Program-made: the position numbers and the translations under genes
The notes under the pieces: generated by a model
Seen by the model: only the letters and a program-made list of their open reading frames with translations
Databases searched by the model: none
What the model was told of the DNA's origin: nothing
Source: Tahibacter soli
GTDB lineage: Bacteria > Pseudomonadota > Gammaproteobacteria > Xanthomonadales > Rhodanobacteraceae
Length of the DNA: 64,000 nucleotides
Direction: 5' to 3'
Assembly (NCBI RefSeq): GCF_025717065.2
Contig: NZ_JAOVZO020000018.1
Coordinates: 372,001-436,000 of the forward strand
In this document: piece by piece, positions 32,540-43,599 of the stretch
Layout: every line of letters begins with the position of its first letter
Numbering within the stretch: the stretch's first letter is position 1

Positions 32540-34297
32540 CTATTTCGAGACTTCGGCCATCGCCGCCAGCTCCACGCAGGCGGCGATCCGCACGCTGTTC
32601 GGGAACGGCGGATCGACCGTGCAGCGCGCCGGCGGCTCGCCGATGCGAGCCCCCAGAAGCTGCGCGTGTTCGGCGAAATACGTCGCGGCAACGCCCTCCA
32701 GCCGTGCGCGCGCCAGGCCGTGCCGGGCCGTGTCGCGGTCGCCGTCGGCGAGCGCCTGCCACGCGCGCAAGAGTTCGCCGACCCCGGCATACGACGGATC
32801 GGTGCCGAGCCCCGCTGCGACGTCGTGCGTCGTGCCGGGAGGCGCGAGGCCGTATTCGAGCGCCACCAGATGCAGCGCGGCGCGCTCCCACTCGAGCTGC
32901 GCGGCATCCCACGCTTCGGCCAGTCGCCGCGCCGCGATATCGCGCTCGCCGGCGCGCGCCGCGAGAACCGCAAGAAAGCCTCGCATGCGCACGACACACA
33001 GCGACCGCCCCTCGCCGCAGCGCGCGAGCACGCGCGAGAAGCGCGCCGCCGCCCCGGCATCGCCGCCGGCAAACGCCGCGAGCGCGCCGACTTCGGCGAT
33101 CTTCATCGCGTTGTCGTACGCGCGGTCGGCATCGGCAAGGGCGACCGCGCGATCGGACTCGGCGACCGCCTGCGCCCAGCGCCCGCGCGTATACGCAAGG
33201 CGCGCGCGCACGCACGCCTCGAGCGCCGGCGAATGCGCGAGGCGTCCCGCATCGAGTTCGGCCTCCACCGCGTCGGCATCGCCGAGGCTCGCGCGGTCGC
33301 TCAGCGCGTAGACCATGACGGCCGGGCCGAGCGCGTCGAGCGGCACGCGCCGGTAGGCCGCGAGCGCGCGGCCGAATTCGCGCTGCGACATGTGCTGGTG
33401 CGCGATCGCCAGATGCAGGCGCCACGCGTTCGGGCGCAGGTCGAGCATCGCGTCCTCGACCTGTCGCGCGGCCGGCGCGCTCGTATCGATCACCTGCGCG
33501 AGCTCGACGAGCAGGCGCGTGTACGCGGGCGTGGACTCGCGCAGCCGCGCCTTCGCCGTCGCCGCCCAGCGCGCGACGTCGGCCGGCGCGCCGAACGAAT
33601 AGATCGCGAGCAGCGCGGGCGCGACCGGCGACCGTTCGTCGCGCCGCGTGACCTGTTCGAACAGTTCCCGCGCACGCCCCTTGTCGGCGGCGCGCTCGGC
33701 CTCGAACGCGCGGCGCAGCAGATCCGCCGTGTCGGTGCGGCCGGCGTCGAGATCGCCGACACGAATCGCGTATTCCGCGCCGACGAGCGGATCGTGCAAC
33801 GCGAAGACGAGCGCGCCCACCAGCGCGAGCACCGCGAAGACCGCGCCGATCCGCCACCTTGCCCGCGATCGCGGCGGCGCCTGCCGCGATGCGGCCGGCG
33901 AATCGACGCGCGGCTCGACGGGTTCCGCCGGCGGCGCGCGCAGCGGATCGGCACGCACGTCGGCGTCGAGCCGCACGCCGCCGCGACGCACCGTCTTGAT
34001 CGCCTCGGCGGCGGGACCGAGCGCGCCGCGCAGGCGCCAGATCAGCTGCGTCAGCGCGGTGTCGCCGATCTCCTGGCCGCCGGGCCAGAGCCGGTCGAAC
34101 AGCGCCTGCCGCGAGACGAGCGCGCCGCGCGCCTCGCACAGCATCACGAGCAGGCGGAACGCGAGCGGCTGGCACGCGACTTCGACCGCCTCGACCCATA
34201 GCTGCTGGCGCGCGACGTCGACGACGACGTTCGCGAAGCGATACACCGGCAGGTCGTCGCGCTCGGCCTCGCCGATTTCCGAACCGGGCAGATTCAC
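32540..34297 (-). CDS. CadC-like winged-helix regulator with TPR region
   Basis: About 585 aa; the start is uncertain (GTG at 34297 gives a short lead before the winged helix, no ideal ribosome site seen). Residues ~12-105 are an OmpR/CadC winged helix (LPVYRFANVVVDV ... DTALTQLIWRLRGALG ... TVRRGGVRLD). A Pro/Arg-rich linker leads to one transmembrane helix (WRIGAVFAVLALVGALVFAL, ~145-165) and a periplasmic TPR-like region with repeated A-x3-Y and A-x-R patterns. Membrane-bound regulators of this build sense envelope signals. It points away from the small beta-rich gene and toward no obvious target other than the divergent secreted protein at 34427. Confidence 0.8.
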   Translation of the reverse strand: MNLPGSEIGEAERDDLPVYRFANVVVDVARQQLWVEAVEVACQPLAFRLLVMLCEARGALVSRQALFDRLWPGGQEIGDTALTQLIWRLRGALGPAAEAIKTVRRGGVRLDADVRADPLRAPPAEPVEPRVDSPAASRQAPPRSRARWRIGAVFAVLALVGALVFALHDPLVGAEYAIRVGDLDAGRTDTADLLRRAFEAERAADKGRARELFEQVTRRDERSPVAPALLAIYSFGAPADVARWAATAKARLRESTPAYTRLLVELAQVIDTSAPAARQVEDAMLDLRPNAWRLHLAIAHQHMSQREFGRALAAYRRVPLDALGPAVMVYALSDRASLGDADAVEAELDAGRLAHSPALEACVRARLAYTRGRWAQAVAESDRAVALADADRAYDNAMKIAEVGALAAFAGGDAGAAARFSRVLARCGEGRSLCVVRMRGFLAVLAARAGERDIAARRLAEAWDAAQLEWERAALHLVALEYGLAPPGTTHDVAAGLGTDPSYAGVGELLRAWQALADGDRDTARHGLARARLEGVAATYFAEHAQLLGARIGEPPARCTVDPPFPNSVRIAACVELAAMAEVSK

Positions 34298-34426
34298 GCG
34301 CGCAACGCCCTGACCGGCCGGCAAGTAATGCTGCGGAGACGTTCGCGTGAGGACGCGCCGCCGCCACGGCGACGAGCATCGCCGCCGGTCGGCCGGAATT
34401 GCCCGGCCCCCAGCGAGGGAATGGAA

Positions 34427-35785
34427 ATGCACAATGGAAACATCGGCAAACGCGGCCTGGGCAAGCGGCTCGCGCAAATGATACTCGCGGTCGCCTTCGC
34501 GGCGTTCGCGTCCGCCGGGGCGTTCGCGTCGAACGCGCTCGGCGTCGCGATCGATCCCGCGTTCGGCGCGAACGGCTTCACCGCACTCCCGAGATATCCG
34601 ACGGCGGACCCGGGCACGACGGTCGCGCCGATCGGCATCGCCCACCTCGACGTCGCCGGCGGCTACATGGTCGCCACGCTGCAGCGCGTGTCGGGCAACG
34701 ACCGCATGGTGCTGACGCGCTACACCGAAAGCGGCGCGATCGACGCGGGCTGGGCCTTCGGTGGCAGCCAGCTGCCCGGACTGCCGGTCCCGTACACGCC
34801 GGGCGGCAGCCTGAACGCGATCAAGCTCGTCGCCGGCAAGGAAGCGGGCCAGGACATCTTCTACCTGGCATTCAGTCTGTTCTCGAGCCCCGACTTCTAC
34901 GTCGCCGTCGCCAAGTTCCGCGCGGACGGCTCGTTCGATCCGAATTTCGGCGTCGGCGGCTACGTCTCGTCCCGGTTGCCGGTCAGTGCACCGGCCGGCC
35001 TCCTGACCGTCGGCGGCGCCGCGTTCACCGAGGTGTTCGGCCAGCCGGTGCTCGTGGTCGCGGTGACCGGAAAGAACAACCGCCTCGTGTTCACGCGCGC
35101 GCACGGCAGCGGCGCCGGGGCGCTGTCCGACCAGGGCGGCGGCTCGGCGCTGACGATGCTCGCGACGCCGAACATCCTGCAGATGCGCGGCTCGGGTCTG
35201 AATCACGTCGAGCTCGTCGGCTCCGTCGCCAACGACGCGCTCTACATGGACTACGACGCCGGCACGCTGGTCGCGCGCCCGCGCGTGTTTCGCCTGCCCT
35301 GTCCGGCCGGCAGCAACTGGTCGGCGGTCGATGCGATCGCGCGACCCGGCGCGTTCGTCGACGACGCGCTCGTCGCCGGCCGCTCGTCGTGCATCGGCCA
35401 GGGCGTCACCTCGATGGTCGCGCGCGTGCAGAACATCGTGAACGCACCGGTATTTCCCTGGACGGCCGTGACCGAAACGAATACGACCTGCAACGGCACC
35501 GGTCCGTGCATCCCGGTCGTGTTCGCGTACGACGATGCGCATCCCGACTACGCGCTGACCGTAACCCCGGGCGGCAATATCGCGCCGGTGCGCGTCGCCG
35601 ACGGCGCGACGCTGTCGACGTTCCTGCTCAGCAACGTCGGCGGCGCGTCGTATCCGATCCACTCGACGTACCGCGGCACGGTGTTCCGCTGGCCGCGGCT
35701 CGTCGGCTTCGGCGTGATCCTGCCGAGTTCGGAGGCCGTGTCGGGTCTCGTGATCGACGGGCTGTTCAGCGACGGCTTCGATTGA
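34427..35785 (+). CDS. secreted delta-60 repeat protein with DGFD tail
   Basis: 452 aa. The ATG at 34427 has GAGGGA 6 bases upstream and leads into a signal peptide (KRLAQMILAVAFAAFASAGAFAS). Two delta-60 type repeats are visible (IDPAFGANGFTAL and GSFDPNFGVGGYVS), a beta-propeller-like unit. Paired Cys (LPCPAG with SSCIG, TTCNGTGPCIP) fit an extracellular protein. It ends LFSDGFD, the same tail type as the M23 peptidase. Divergent from the winged-helix/TPR gene. Confidence 0.82.
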   Translation: MHNGNIGKRGLGKRLAQMILAVAFAAFASAGAFASNALGVAIDPAFGANGFTALPRYPTADPGTTVAPIGIAHLDVAGGYMVATLQRVSGNDRMVLTRYTESGAIDAGWAFGGSQLPGLPVPYTPGGSLNAIKLVAGKEAGQDIFYLAFSLFSSPDFYVAVAKFRADGSFDPNFGVGGYVSSRLPVSAPAGLLTVGGAAFTEVFGQPVLVVAVTGKNNRLVFTRAHGSGAGALSDQGGGSALTMLATPNILQMRGSGLNHVELVGSVANDALYMDYDAGTLVARPRVFRLPCPAGSNWSAVDAIARPGAFVDDALVAGRSSCIGQGVTSMVARVQNIVNAPVFPWTAVTETNTTCNGTGPCIPVVFAYDDAHPDYALTVTPGGNIAPVRVADGATLSTFLLSNVGGASYPIHSTYRGTVFRWPRLVGFGVILPSSEAVSGLVIDGLFSDGFD

Positions 35786-35789
35786 CCGC

Positions 35790-36320
35790 TCAGCGGCACG
35801 GATCGCGGCCGAGATTCTTCTCGTAGGTCGACACGTTCTCGTCGCGCTCGTGCCCCGCACGGCCGCTTGCGCTCGCGGCATGGATGCGCCGGCACGCGTC
35901 CTGCCGCGGGATCATCCGCGCCGACACGGCGGTCATCTGCGCCGGCGTCGCCGAACGGCCGCGGCCGCGATCGCGCTTGACCGAGCCGACCGCGACGACC
36001 GCCGCCGGGCACGGCCCGTGCTGATAGAACACCTCGCCGTTCGCGACGCGGCATTCGTAGGAAGTCAGCGCCGGCTCCGGCTCGCGCGTCGGCATGCGCC
36101 GCTGCGCGCGCGGCGCCTTGCGCTTCGGCGTTTCGGGCGCGGGCGCCGCCGCGGCTACGGCCGGTTCGCGCGCGAACGTGAAAAGACCGCCTTCGCTGCC
36201 GGCCGGGCACGGCGTCTGCAGGTAGGCAATTTCTCCTTTTTCATTGGTGCACTTGTAGGCTTTCGCCGCCGCGCAATCGAACGCGGCGGACAACGCGAGC
36301 AGCAGCAACAGGCAACGCAT
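35790..36320 (-). CDS. DUF4124-domain exported protein
   Basis: 176 aa. GGAGAA precedes the ATG at 36320. Signal peptide (RCLLLLLALSAAFDCAAA) followed by a DUF4124 domain (AYKCTNEKGEIAYLQTPCPAG), a small two-Cys module common in proteobacterial envelope proteins. A Pro/Ala/Arg linker leads to a second, similar two-Cys segment (YECRVANGEVFYQHGPCPA), so the module is probably duplicated. Function of DUF4124 is unknown. Convergent with the delta-60 gene, only 4 bases apart. Confidence 0.85.
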   Translation of the reverse strand: MRCLLLLLALSAAFDCAAAKAYKCTNEKGEIAYLQTPCPAGSEGGLFTFAREPAVAAAAPAPETPKRKAPRAQRRMPTREPEPALTSYECRVANGEVFYQHGPCPAAVVAVGSVKRDRGRGRSATPAQMTAVSARMIPRQDACRRIHAASASGRAGHERDENVSTYEKNLGRDPCR

Positions 36321-36413
36321 GGCGGTTCTCCGTAATCGGGGAACCGCACGATGCGCCCGGCGCGGCGCGCGCACATCGGGCGAACGCCGCGCCGTCGCTT
36401 GAGAAAATTCCGA

Positions 36414-37994
<1,581 letters not shown>

Positions 37995-38107
37995 CGTTAC
38001 CTCCCCAGGCGAAACCCGAGGATACCCGGTCACCGCACGGGCTCGGCGCGTGACTTTGGTAACGGACATCCGAAACCGCGGCAACGGGCCGGTGCTAGCA
38101 TTGCCCG

Positions 38108-39493
38108 ATGGATGCTCAAAGTTCCGGTCGCTCGCTGACCGAAGGCGCGATCGGCAGGACGCTCGTGCTGTTTTCGCTGCCGATCCTCGCCGGCAACGTG
38201 CTGCAGTCGCTCAACGGCTCGGTCAACGCGGTGTGGGTCGGCCGCTATCTCGGCGAAGCGGCGCTCACCGCCACGTCGAACGCCAATCTGATCCTGTTCT
38301 TTCTCTTGAGCCTCGTGTTCGGCATCGGCATGGCCGCGAGCATTCTCGTCGGCCAGGCGATCGGCGCGAACGACGTCGCCCTCGCCCGGCGCGTCGTCGG
38401 ATCGAGCGCGACGTTCTTCGTCGGCGTCGCGGCCGCGTGCGCGATCGGCGGGTGGCTCGCGACGCCGTGGATGCTCGCGCACCTGTCGATGCCGCCCGAC
38501 GCGCTGCCGCTCGCCGCCGACTACCTCCGCGTGATCTTTCTCGCGCTGCCTTTCATGTTCGGCTTCACCTACGTGATGATGGTGCTGCGCGGCGCCGGCG
38601 ACGCGCGCACCCCGTTCGTGTTTCTCGTGCTCAGCGTCGTGCTCGACATCGCGTTGAATCCGCTGTTCATCTTCGGCCTCGCGGGCCTGCCGGCCATGGG
38701 CATCGCGGGCTCGGCCACGGCGACGCTCGTCGCGAACGCCGTCAGTCTCGCGGCGATGGTCGCGTATCTGTACTGGAAGCGGCATTTCCTGCGGCTCGCG
38801 CGCGGCGACCTCAGGCATCTCGTACCCGATCCGGCGATCTTCCGTTCGCTCGTCGCGAAGGGGCTGCCGATGGGTCTGCAGATGATCGTGATGTCGCTCG
38901 CGATGATCGTGATGATCGCCTTCGTCAACCGCTACGGCTCGCATACCGTCGCGGCCTACGGCGCGGCTTCGCAGTTGTGGACGTATATCCAGATGCCGGG
39001 CTTCGCGATCGGCGCGGCGGTGTCGACGATGGCCGCGCAGAACGTCGGCGCCGGACGCTGGGACCGCGTCGAGCGCATCGCGCACGTCGGGGTCGGCGTC
39101 ATCGTCGCGCTGACCGGCGCGCTCGTGCTCGTGATCTATGCGTTCAACCGCGGCGCGCTCGGGCTGTTCCTGCCCGACGACAGCAACGCGCTCGCGCAGG
39201 CGCAGCACATCAACGCGATCGTCGTGTGGTCGTTCGTGTTCTTCGGCGTCGCGCTGGTGTTTTCGGCCGTCGTGCGTTCGACCGGCGCGGTGATTCCGCC
39301 GCTCGTCAATCTCGTCGTCGCGCTGTGGCTCGTGCGCATTCCGTTCGCGTGGCTCATGACCGACGCATGGCAGGCCGACGCGCTGTGGTGGAGCTTTCCG
39401 CTCGGCTCGTTCGTCGCGGCACTGCTCGCCGCCGCGTACTACCGCTGGGGGCGCTGGCGCAACGCGCGCATGATCGCTCCTGCGGCGCGCTAG
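38108..39493 (+). CDS. MATE-family efflux transporter
   Basis: 461 aa with 12 hydrophobic helices arranged as two similar halves. Starts LTEGAIGRTLVLFSLPILAGNVLQSLNGSVNAVWVG, the usual MATE N-terminus, and has the family motif pattern in helix 1 and helix 7 regions. Such pumps export cationic drugs or metabolites in exchange for Na+ or H+. Overlaps the convergent GlxA-type regulator gene by 4 bases at the 3' end. No local regulator is evident. Confidence 0.93.
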   Translation: MDAQSSGRSLTEGAIGRTLVLFSLPILAGNVLQSLNGSVNAVWVGRYLGEAALTATSNANLILFFLLSLVFGIGMAASILVGQAIGANDVALARRVVGSSATFFVGVAAACAIGGWLATPWMLAHLSMPPDALPLAADYLRVIFLALPFMFGFTYVMMVLRGAGDARTPFVFLVLSVVLDIALNPLFIFGLAGLPAMGIAGSATATLVANAVSLAAMVAYLYWKRHFLRLARGDLRHLVPDPAIFRSLVAKGLPMGLQMIVMSLAMIVMIAFVNRYGSHTVAAYGAASQLWTYIQMPGFAIGAAVSTMAAQNVGAGRWDRVERIAHVGVGVIVALTGALVLVIYAFNRGALGLFLPDDSNALAQAQHINAIVVWSFVFFGVALVFSAVVRSTGAVIPPLVNLVVALWLVRIPFAWLMTDAWQADALWWSFPLGSFVAALLAAAYYRWGRWRNARMIAPAAR

Positions 39494-40479
39494 CGCCCGC
39501 GCATGCGATAGCGTTCGCGGTAGTCGTTCGGCGTCATGCTGACGACGTGCTTGAACAGGCGGCGGAAGCTCGACACGTCCTGGTAGCCGCAGCGCCCGAC
39601 GATTTCCTCGAACGACAGCCGCGTCGATTCGAGCAGCGCCTTGGCGCGCTCCACGCGCAATTTCTGTACATATTCCAAAGGCGTCGAACCGAAATCCTGA
39701 TGGAAGCGCCGCAGCAGGGTGCGCTCGCTGACGCGGCAGTGATCGGCGAGTTCGCGCACGCTGATCGCCTCGTGCAGCCGCTTCTGCAGCCACTTCTCGG
39801 CGCGTTCGGACAATCCCTGGCGCGGCCGTTCGGACAGCGCGAGGCTGATGTACGGCGCTTGGCTGCGGCGCTGGCGGTCCATCAGCATCAGCCGCGACAC
39901 GTTCTGCGCGAGCGGCGTGCCGCCGGCCGTTTCTATGAGGTGAAAGCACAGCTCGTATTCGGCCGTCGCGGCGCCGGCGGTCGAAATCCTGCCGTCGTGC
40001 ACGAGCACTTCCTCGACGTCGAGATCGACGAGCGGATAGCGCTGGCGCATGAGATTGGCGAGCCACCAGCTCGTCGTCGCGCGGCGGCCGTCGAGCAGGC
40101 CCCCGTCGGCGAGCATCAGCGCGCCGTTGCACGCCGCGGCGATGTGCAGGTCGGCGTCGGCGCAGCGGCGCAGCAGCTGCCGCTCGGCCGTCATCTCGTC
40201 GAGCCGCGCGATCAGCTCGCCGGTGCGCGTGTACTCGATCGCCGAGACGAACAGTACGTCGAGATCGTCGGGGCGCGCGAGTTCGAGGTCGAAGCTGACG
40301 CCGGAACCGACGCGCTGCGTACCGGCGCGCGCGCCGACGAGCTTGATCGAAATCGGCGGCGGCGCGCCGGGATGCTGCAGGTGCGCCAGCTTGTTCGCGA
40401 CGCGCAGCACGTCGAGCGGCGCGGTGACCGCGCTCGGCACCGACGTGGCGTGAACCAGCAGCCCGACGCGCAGGGTCAT
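39490..40479 (-). CDS. GlxA-type AraC-family regulator with DJ-1/PfpI domain
   Basis: 329 aa. Residues ~1-190 form a DJ-1/PfpI-like domain (VGLLVHATSVPSAVTAPLDVLR, IAAACNGALMLADGGLLDG with the nucleophile-elbow Cys) and residues ~225-325 an AraC double helix-turn-helix (SVRELADHCRVSERTLLRRF and FEEIVGRCGYQDVSSFRRLF). Regulators of this build control small metabolic operons. The ATG at 40479 overlaps the stop of the upstream exported-protein gene (TGATG), so the pair is coupled. Confidence 0.92.
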   Translation of the reverse strand: MTLRVGLLVHATSVPSAVTAPLDVLRVANKLAHLQHPGAPPPISIKLVGARAGTQRVGSGVSFDLELARPDDLDVLFVSAIEYTRTGELIARLDEMTAERQLLRRCADADLHIAAACNGALMLADGGLLDGRRATTSWWLANLMRQRYPLVDLDVEEVLVHDGRISTAGAATAEYELCFHLIETAGGTPLAQNVSRLMLMDRQRRSQAPYISLALSERPRQGLSERAEKWLQKRLHEAISVRELADHCRVSERTLLRRFHQDFGSTPLEYVQKLRVERAKALLESTRLSFEEIVGRCGYQDVSSFRRLFKHVVSMTPNDYRERYRMRGR

Positions 40480-40925
40480 CAGCGTGCTCCGGCGGCCGCG
40501 GCGATGCGCGCGTCGGCGTCGACGTAGATCACACCGCCGTCGCGATGAAGATGCTCGACGATCGCCGCCGGCAGCTTCAGCGTCGCGACGTTCGCCGCGG
40601 CAGTCGACGGATTCGCGCCGAGCGGCAGCAGGGCGACCGCGTCGGCGCCCGCCTGCGGCACCGCCAGCCACAGGCCCGGCGCGAGCGCGCGTGCGCCGTG
40701 CGTGTCGACGGCGGCGAGTTCGGTACGGCCGCTGGCCGTGTCGTAGCGTTCGAAGCGCGACGCGGCGACGTCGACGCGCATGTTGTAGTCGCGGCCGGCG
40801 AGCGGCTCGACGGCGCCGTCTTCGACGCGGATGGCGGCGGTTTCGGCGGCAAAAACCGGCAGCGACGCGAGTGCGATCAGCGCGGCGGCGACGCGGCGTA
40901 GCGTTGTGGATTTGGCAGCTTTCAT
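40479..40925 (-). CDS. small exported protein coupled to the GlxA-type regulator
   Basis: 148 aa. Signal peptide (VAAALIALASLPVFAAE), then a compact mature part (AAIRVEDGAVEPLAGRDYNMRV ...) without Cys. Not recognised. Its stop shares a base with the regulator start, suggesting that it is the regulated or sensed partner. Confidence 0.75.
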   Translation of the reverse strand: MKAAKSTTLRRVAAALIALASLPVFAAETAAIRVEDGAVEPLAGRDYNMRVDVAASRFERYDTASGRTELAAVDTHGARALAPGLWLAVPQAGADAVALLPLGANPSTAAANVATLKLPAAIVEHLHRDGGVIYVDADARIAAAAGAR

Positions 40926-41044
40926 GGCAAGGCTCCTTCGTAGGGTGGAACCATGCTAGGCCTCGCAAGGCTACGTCGCCGGTGGCGGAATCGCAATGCT
41001 GATGGCGAAATCCGCCAAGGCGAGTTCCGTCACGGGTCGGCGAA

Positions 41045-41524
41045 TCAGAAGACCAGCGCGAACACGAAGATGCCGAGCATCGCGAACGACAGCGCGATCT
41101 TCGCGAGCGTGCCGAACAGGAGGCCGAGCCAGGTGCCGAATCCGACTTCGGCCGCGCGCCGCATCGTGCCGCCGGCGAGGAGTTCGCCCGCGAGCGCGCC
41201 GACGAACGGGCCGAGCAGCAGGCCCGGTATGCCCAGGAAGAATCCCGCGAACGTGCCGACCGCCGCGCCGAACAACGCCCAGCCGCTGGCGCCGACGCGC
41301 TTGGCGCCGAGCAGGCCGGCCACGACGTCGACCGCGATCGCGAGCAGGCACAGAAACCCGAGCAGCACGAGCGTCCACACGCCGATGTGCATGAAACCGT
41401 CGGCCCACGCGGCCAGCAGCATGCCGGCGAAGATCAGCGGTACGCCGGGCAGCGCCGGCAGGATCGTGCCGACGAGGCCGGCGAGCACCATGACGGCGGC
41501 GAGGACGAACAGGGCGGTGGTCAT
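41045..41524 (-). CDS. DUF456 integral membrane protein
   Basis: 159 aa with five hydrophobic segments. Shows the DUF456 pattern: GTILPALPGVPLIFAGML early, GAKRVGASGWALFGAAVG in the middle and glycine-rich GIPGLLLGPFVGALAGEL. Function of DUF456 is not established. Divergent from the DUF885 gene with a 241-base gap that holds no visible gene. Confidence 0.88.
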   Translation of the reverse strand: MTTALFVLAAVMVLAGLVGTILPALPGVPLIFAGMLLAAWADGFMHIGVWTLVLLGFLCLLAIAVDVVAGLLGAKRVGASGWALFGAAVGTFAGFFLGIPGLLLGPFVGALAGELLAGGTMRRAAEVGFGTWLGLLFGTLAKIALSFAMLGIFVFALVF

Positions 41525-41765
41525 CGGGCAATCCGTGCTGCAACGTCATCGGTGTGGAGGCGCCCGGCACGGAAACAAGGCCCCGTCGCGGCGCCCCGCT
41601 CGTGCCGCGCGGGCGACGCGTCATGCGGCAGAAGCAACTTTGCGCGCGGCGGGCGACCGCGGTTTTGCCAAATCGGCGATTCGTACAACACGTCCGCGAC
41701 CTCCGGCACATTCGATCGCCGCGGCGGCGGCCCAGACTCGCGCCGGTCTTTCATCGGGGAATTCC

Positions 41766-43553
41766 ATGTCTCGTTTACGCACACTCGTCGCCGCCACGCT
41801 GCTGGCGCTCGCTCTGCCCGCCGTCGCGGCGCCTTCGAAAGCGCCATCGTCGAAAGGCGCACCCGCCCAGGCCGAATGGGTCACGCGCAGCAACGCGAAC
41901 GCCCAGCCGATGCTGGACGTCCTCGCCGAGTTCTCGCCGGAGTTCGCCAGCCAGATGGGCATCCTCGGACACGACGAGGACGTGTTCGATCTCAAGCCCG
42001 AAGGCCCGGAGCGTTTCCGCCGCAAGGCGGAGGAAGCGAAGGCGGCGCTCGTCGCGCGCCGCGCGAGCGAATCCGATCCGCGCGTCAAGCAGGATCTCGA
42101 CATCATGATCGAATCGATCGCGCGCCAGATCGATTCGAGCACGATCAACCAGAAGTACCAGCTGCCGTACACCGACGTCGGCCAGAACATCTTCCAGGGC
42201 ATGTTCTCGCTGCTCAACGACCAGGTGCCGGCCAGGCGCCAGGCCGCGGCGGCCAAGCGCCTCGCGCGCTACGTCGGCCTCGAGAAGGGCTATACCCCGG
42301 TCGTCGAACTCGCCAAGGCGCGCTTCACCGAAGCGCTCGGCAAGCCCGGCATGCTCGGCCCCTTCAAGAAGCAGGTCGAGCAGGCGCTCGCCAACACGCC
42401 GCAGTACACGCAAGGCATTCGTAAATTGTTTGAAAAGTACAAGATCAAGGGCGGCGACAAGGCGCTCGCGGCGCTCGAAACGCAGCTCGCCGACTACGAC
42501 GCGTGGGTCAAGGCGACGGTGATTCCGGCGTCGCGCACCGATTTCCGCCTGCCGCCCGAGCTGTACGCCGACAATCTCAAGAACGTCGGCCTCGACATCG
42601 CGCCCGAAGCGCTCGTGCAGAAGGCGCGCCTCGCCTACGCCGAGATGCGCAACGAGATGAAGTCGATCGCGGCGCAGATCGCCGCGCAGCGCGGCCTGCC
42701 GTCGAGCGACTACCGCGACGTGATCAAGGCGCTGAAGAAAGAGCAGATTCCGAAGGACCAGATCGAGTCGACGTATCACGACGTGATCGGCAAGATCGAA
42801 GAGATCATCCGCCGCGAAAAGATCATCACGCTGCCGGACCGCCCGATGGTGATGCGCGTCGCCTCCGACGCCGAAACGGCCGCGCAGCCGGCGCCGCACA
42901 TGGACCCGCCGCCGCTGATCGGCAACAAGGGCGAGCGCGGCACGTTCGTGCTGACCGCCGGCAACCCGGGCAGCAAGGGCGGCGGCTACGACGACTTCAG
43001 CCACAAGGGCTCGACCTGGACGCTGACCGCGCACGAAGGCCGCCCGGGCCACGAGCTGCAGTTCACCGCGATGGTCGAGCGCGGCGTGTCGCTGCCGCGC
43101 AGCCTGTTCGCGTTCAATAGTGTGAATGTGGAAGGCTGGGCGTTGTATGCCGAGGCCGAGACGAAGCCGTACGAGCCGCTCGAAGGCCAGCTGTTCGCGC
43201 TGCAGGCGCGTCTGCAGCGCGCCGCGCGCGCGATTCTCGATCCGATGCTGAACCTCGGACAGATCACGCCGGAACGCGCGCACCAGGTGCTGACCGACGA
43301 GGTGGGCCTGTCGAACGCGATGGCCGACCAGGAAGTCGACCGCTACACGTTCCGCGCGCCGGGCCAGGCGACGTCGTACTTCTACGGCTATACGCGCCTG
43401 ATGGAACTGCGCGCCGAAACGGAGATCGCCCTCGGCGACAAGTTCGACCGCATGGCGTTCAACGACTTCGTGATCGGCCAGGGCCTGCTGCCGCCGGATC
43501 TGCTCGCGCGCGCCGTGCGCGAAGAGTTCGTACCGAAGTACGCGAGCAAGTAA
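41766..43553 (+). CDS. exported DUF885 metallopeptidase-like protein
   Basis: 595 aa. GGGGAA precedes the ATG at 41766; signal peptide ends LPAVAA. The DUF885 family is recognised by the metal-binding HEGRPGH motif (about residue 422) followed by the conserved Glu in NVEGWALYAE. Members are M32-like zinc peptidases or carboxypeptidases of the envelope. Usual length ~580-600 aa, so it is complete. A perfect hairpin follows. Confidence 0.9.
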   Translation: MSRLRTLVAATLLALALPAVAAPSKAPSSKGAPAQAEWVTRSNANAQPMLDVLAEFSPEFASQMGILGHDEDVFDLKPEGPERFRRKAEEAKAALVARRASESDPRVKQDLDIMIESIARQIDSSTINQKYQLPYTDVGQNIFQGMFSLLNDQVPARRQAAAAKRLARYVGLEKGYTPVVELAKARFTEALGKPGMLGPFKKQVEQALANTPQYTQGIRKLFEKYKIKGGDKALAALETQLADYDAWVKATVIPASRTDFRLPPELYADNLKNVGLDIAPEALVQKARLAYAEMRNEMKSIAAQIAAQRGLPSSDYRDVIKALKKEQIPKDQIESTYHDVIGKIEEIIRREKIITLPDRPMVMRVASDAETAAQPAPHMDPPPLIGNKGERGTFVLTAGNPGSKGGGYDDFSHKGSTWTLTAHEGRPGHELQFTAMVERGVSLPRSLFAFNSVNVEGWALYAEAETKPYEPLEGQLFALQARLQRAARAILDPMLNLGQITPERAHQVLTDEVGLSNAMADQEVDRYTFRAPGQATSYFYGYTRLMELRAETEIALGDKFDRMAFNDFVIGQGLLPPDLLARAVREEFVPKYASK

Positions 43554-43562
43554 GCGGACATC

Positions 43563-43594
43563 GTGCGGGCGATCCGTCGCCGGATCGCCCGCAC
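43563..43594. terminator. bidirectional hairpin between DUF885 and SDR genes
   Basis: A perfect 14-bp stem (43563-43576 with 43581-43594), loop TCGC, exactly between two convergent genes (stops at 43553 and 43600). Confidence 0.65.
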
Positions 43595-43599
43595 GCGAA

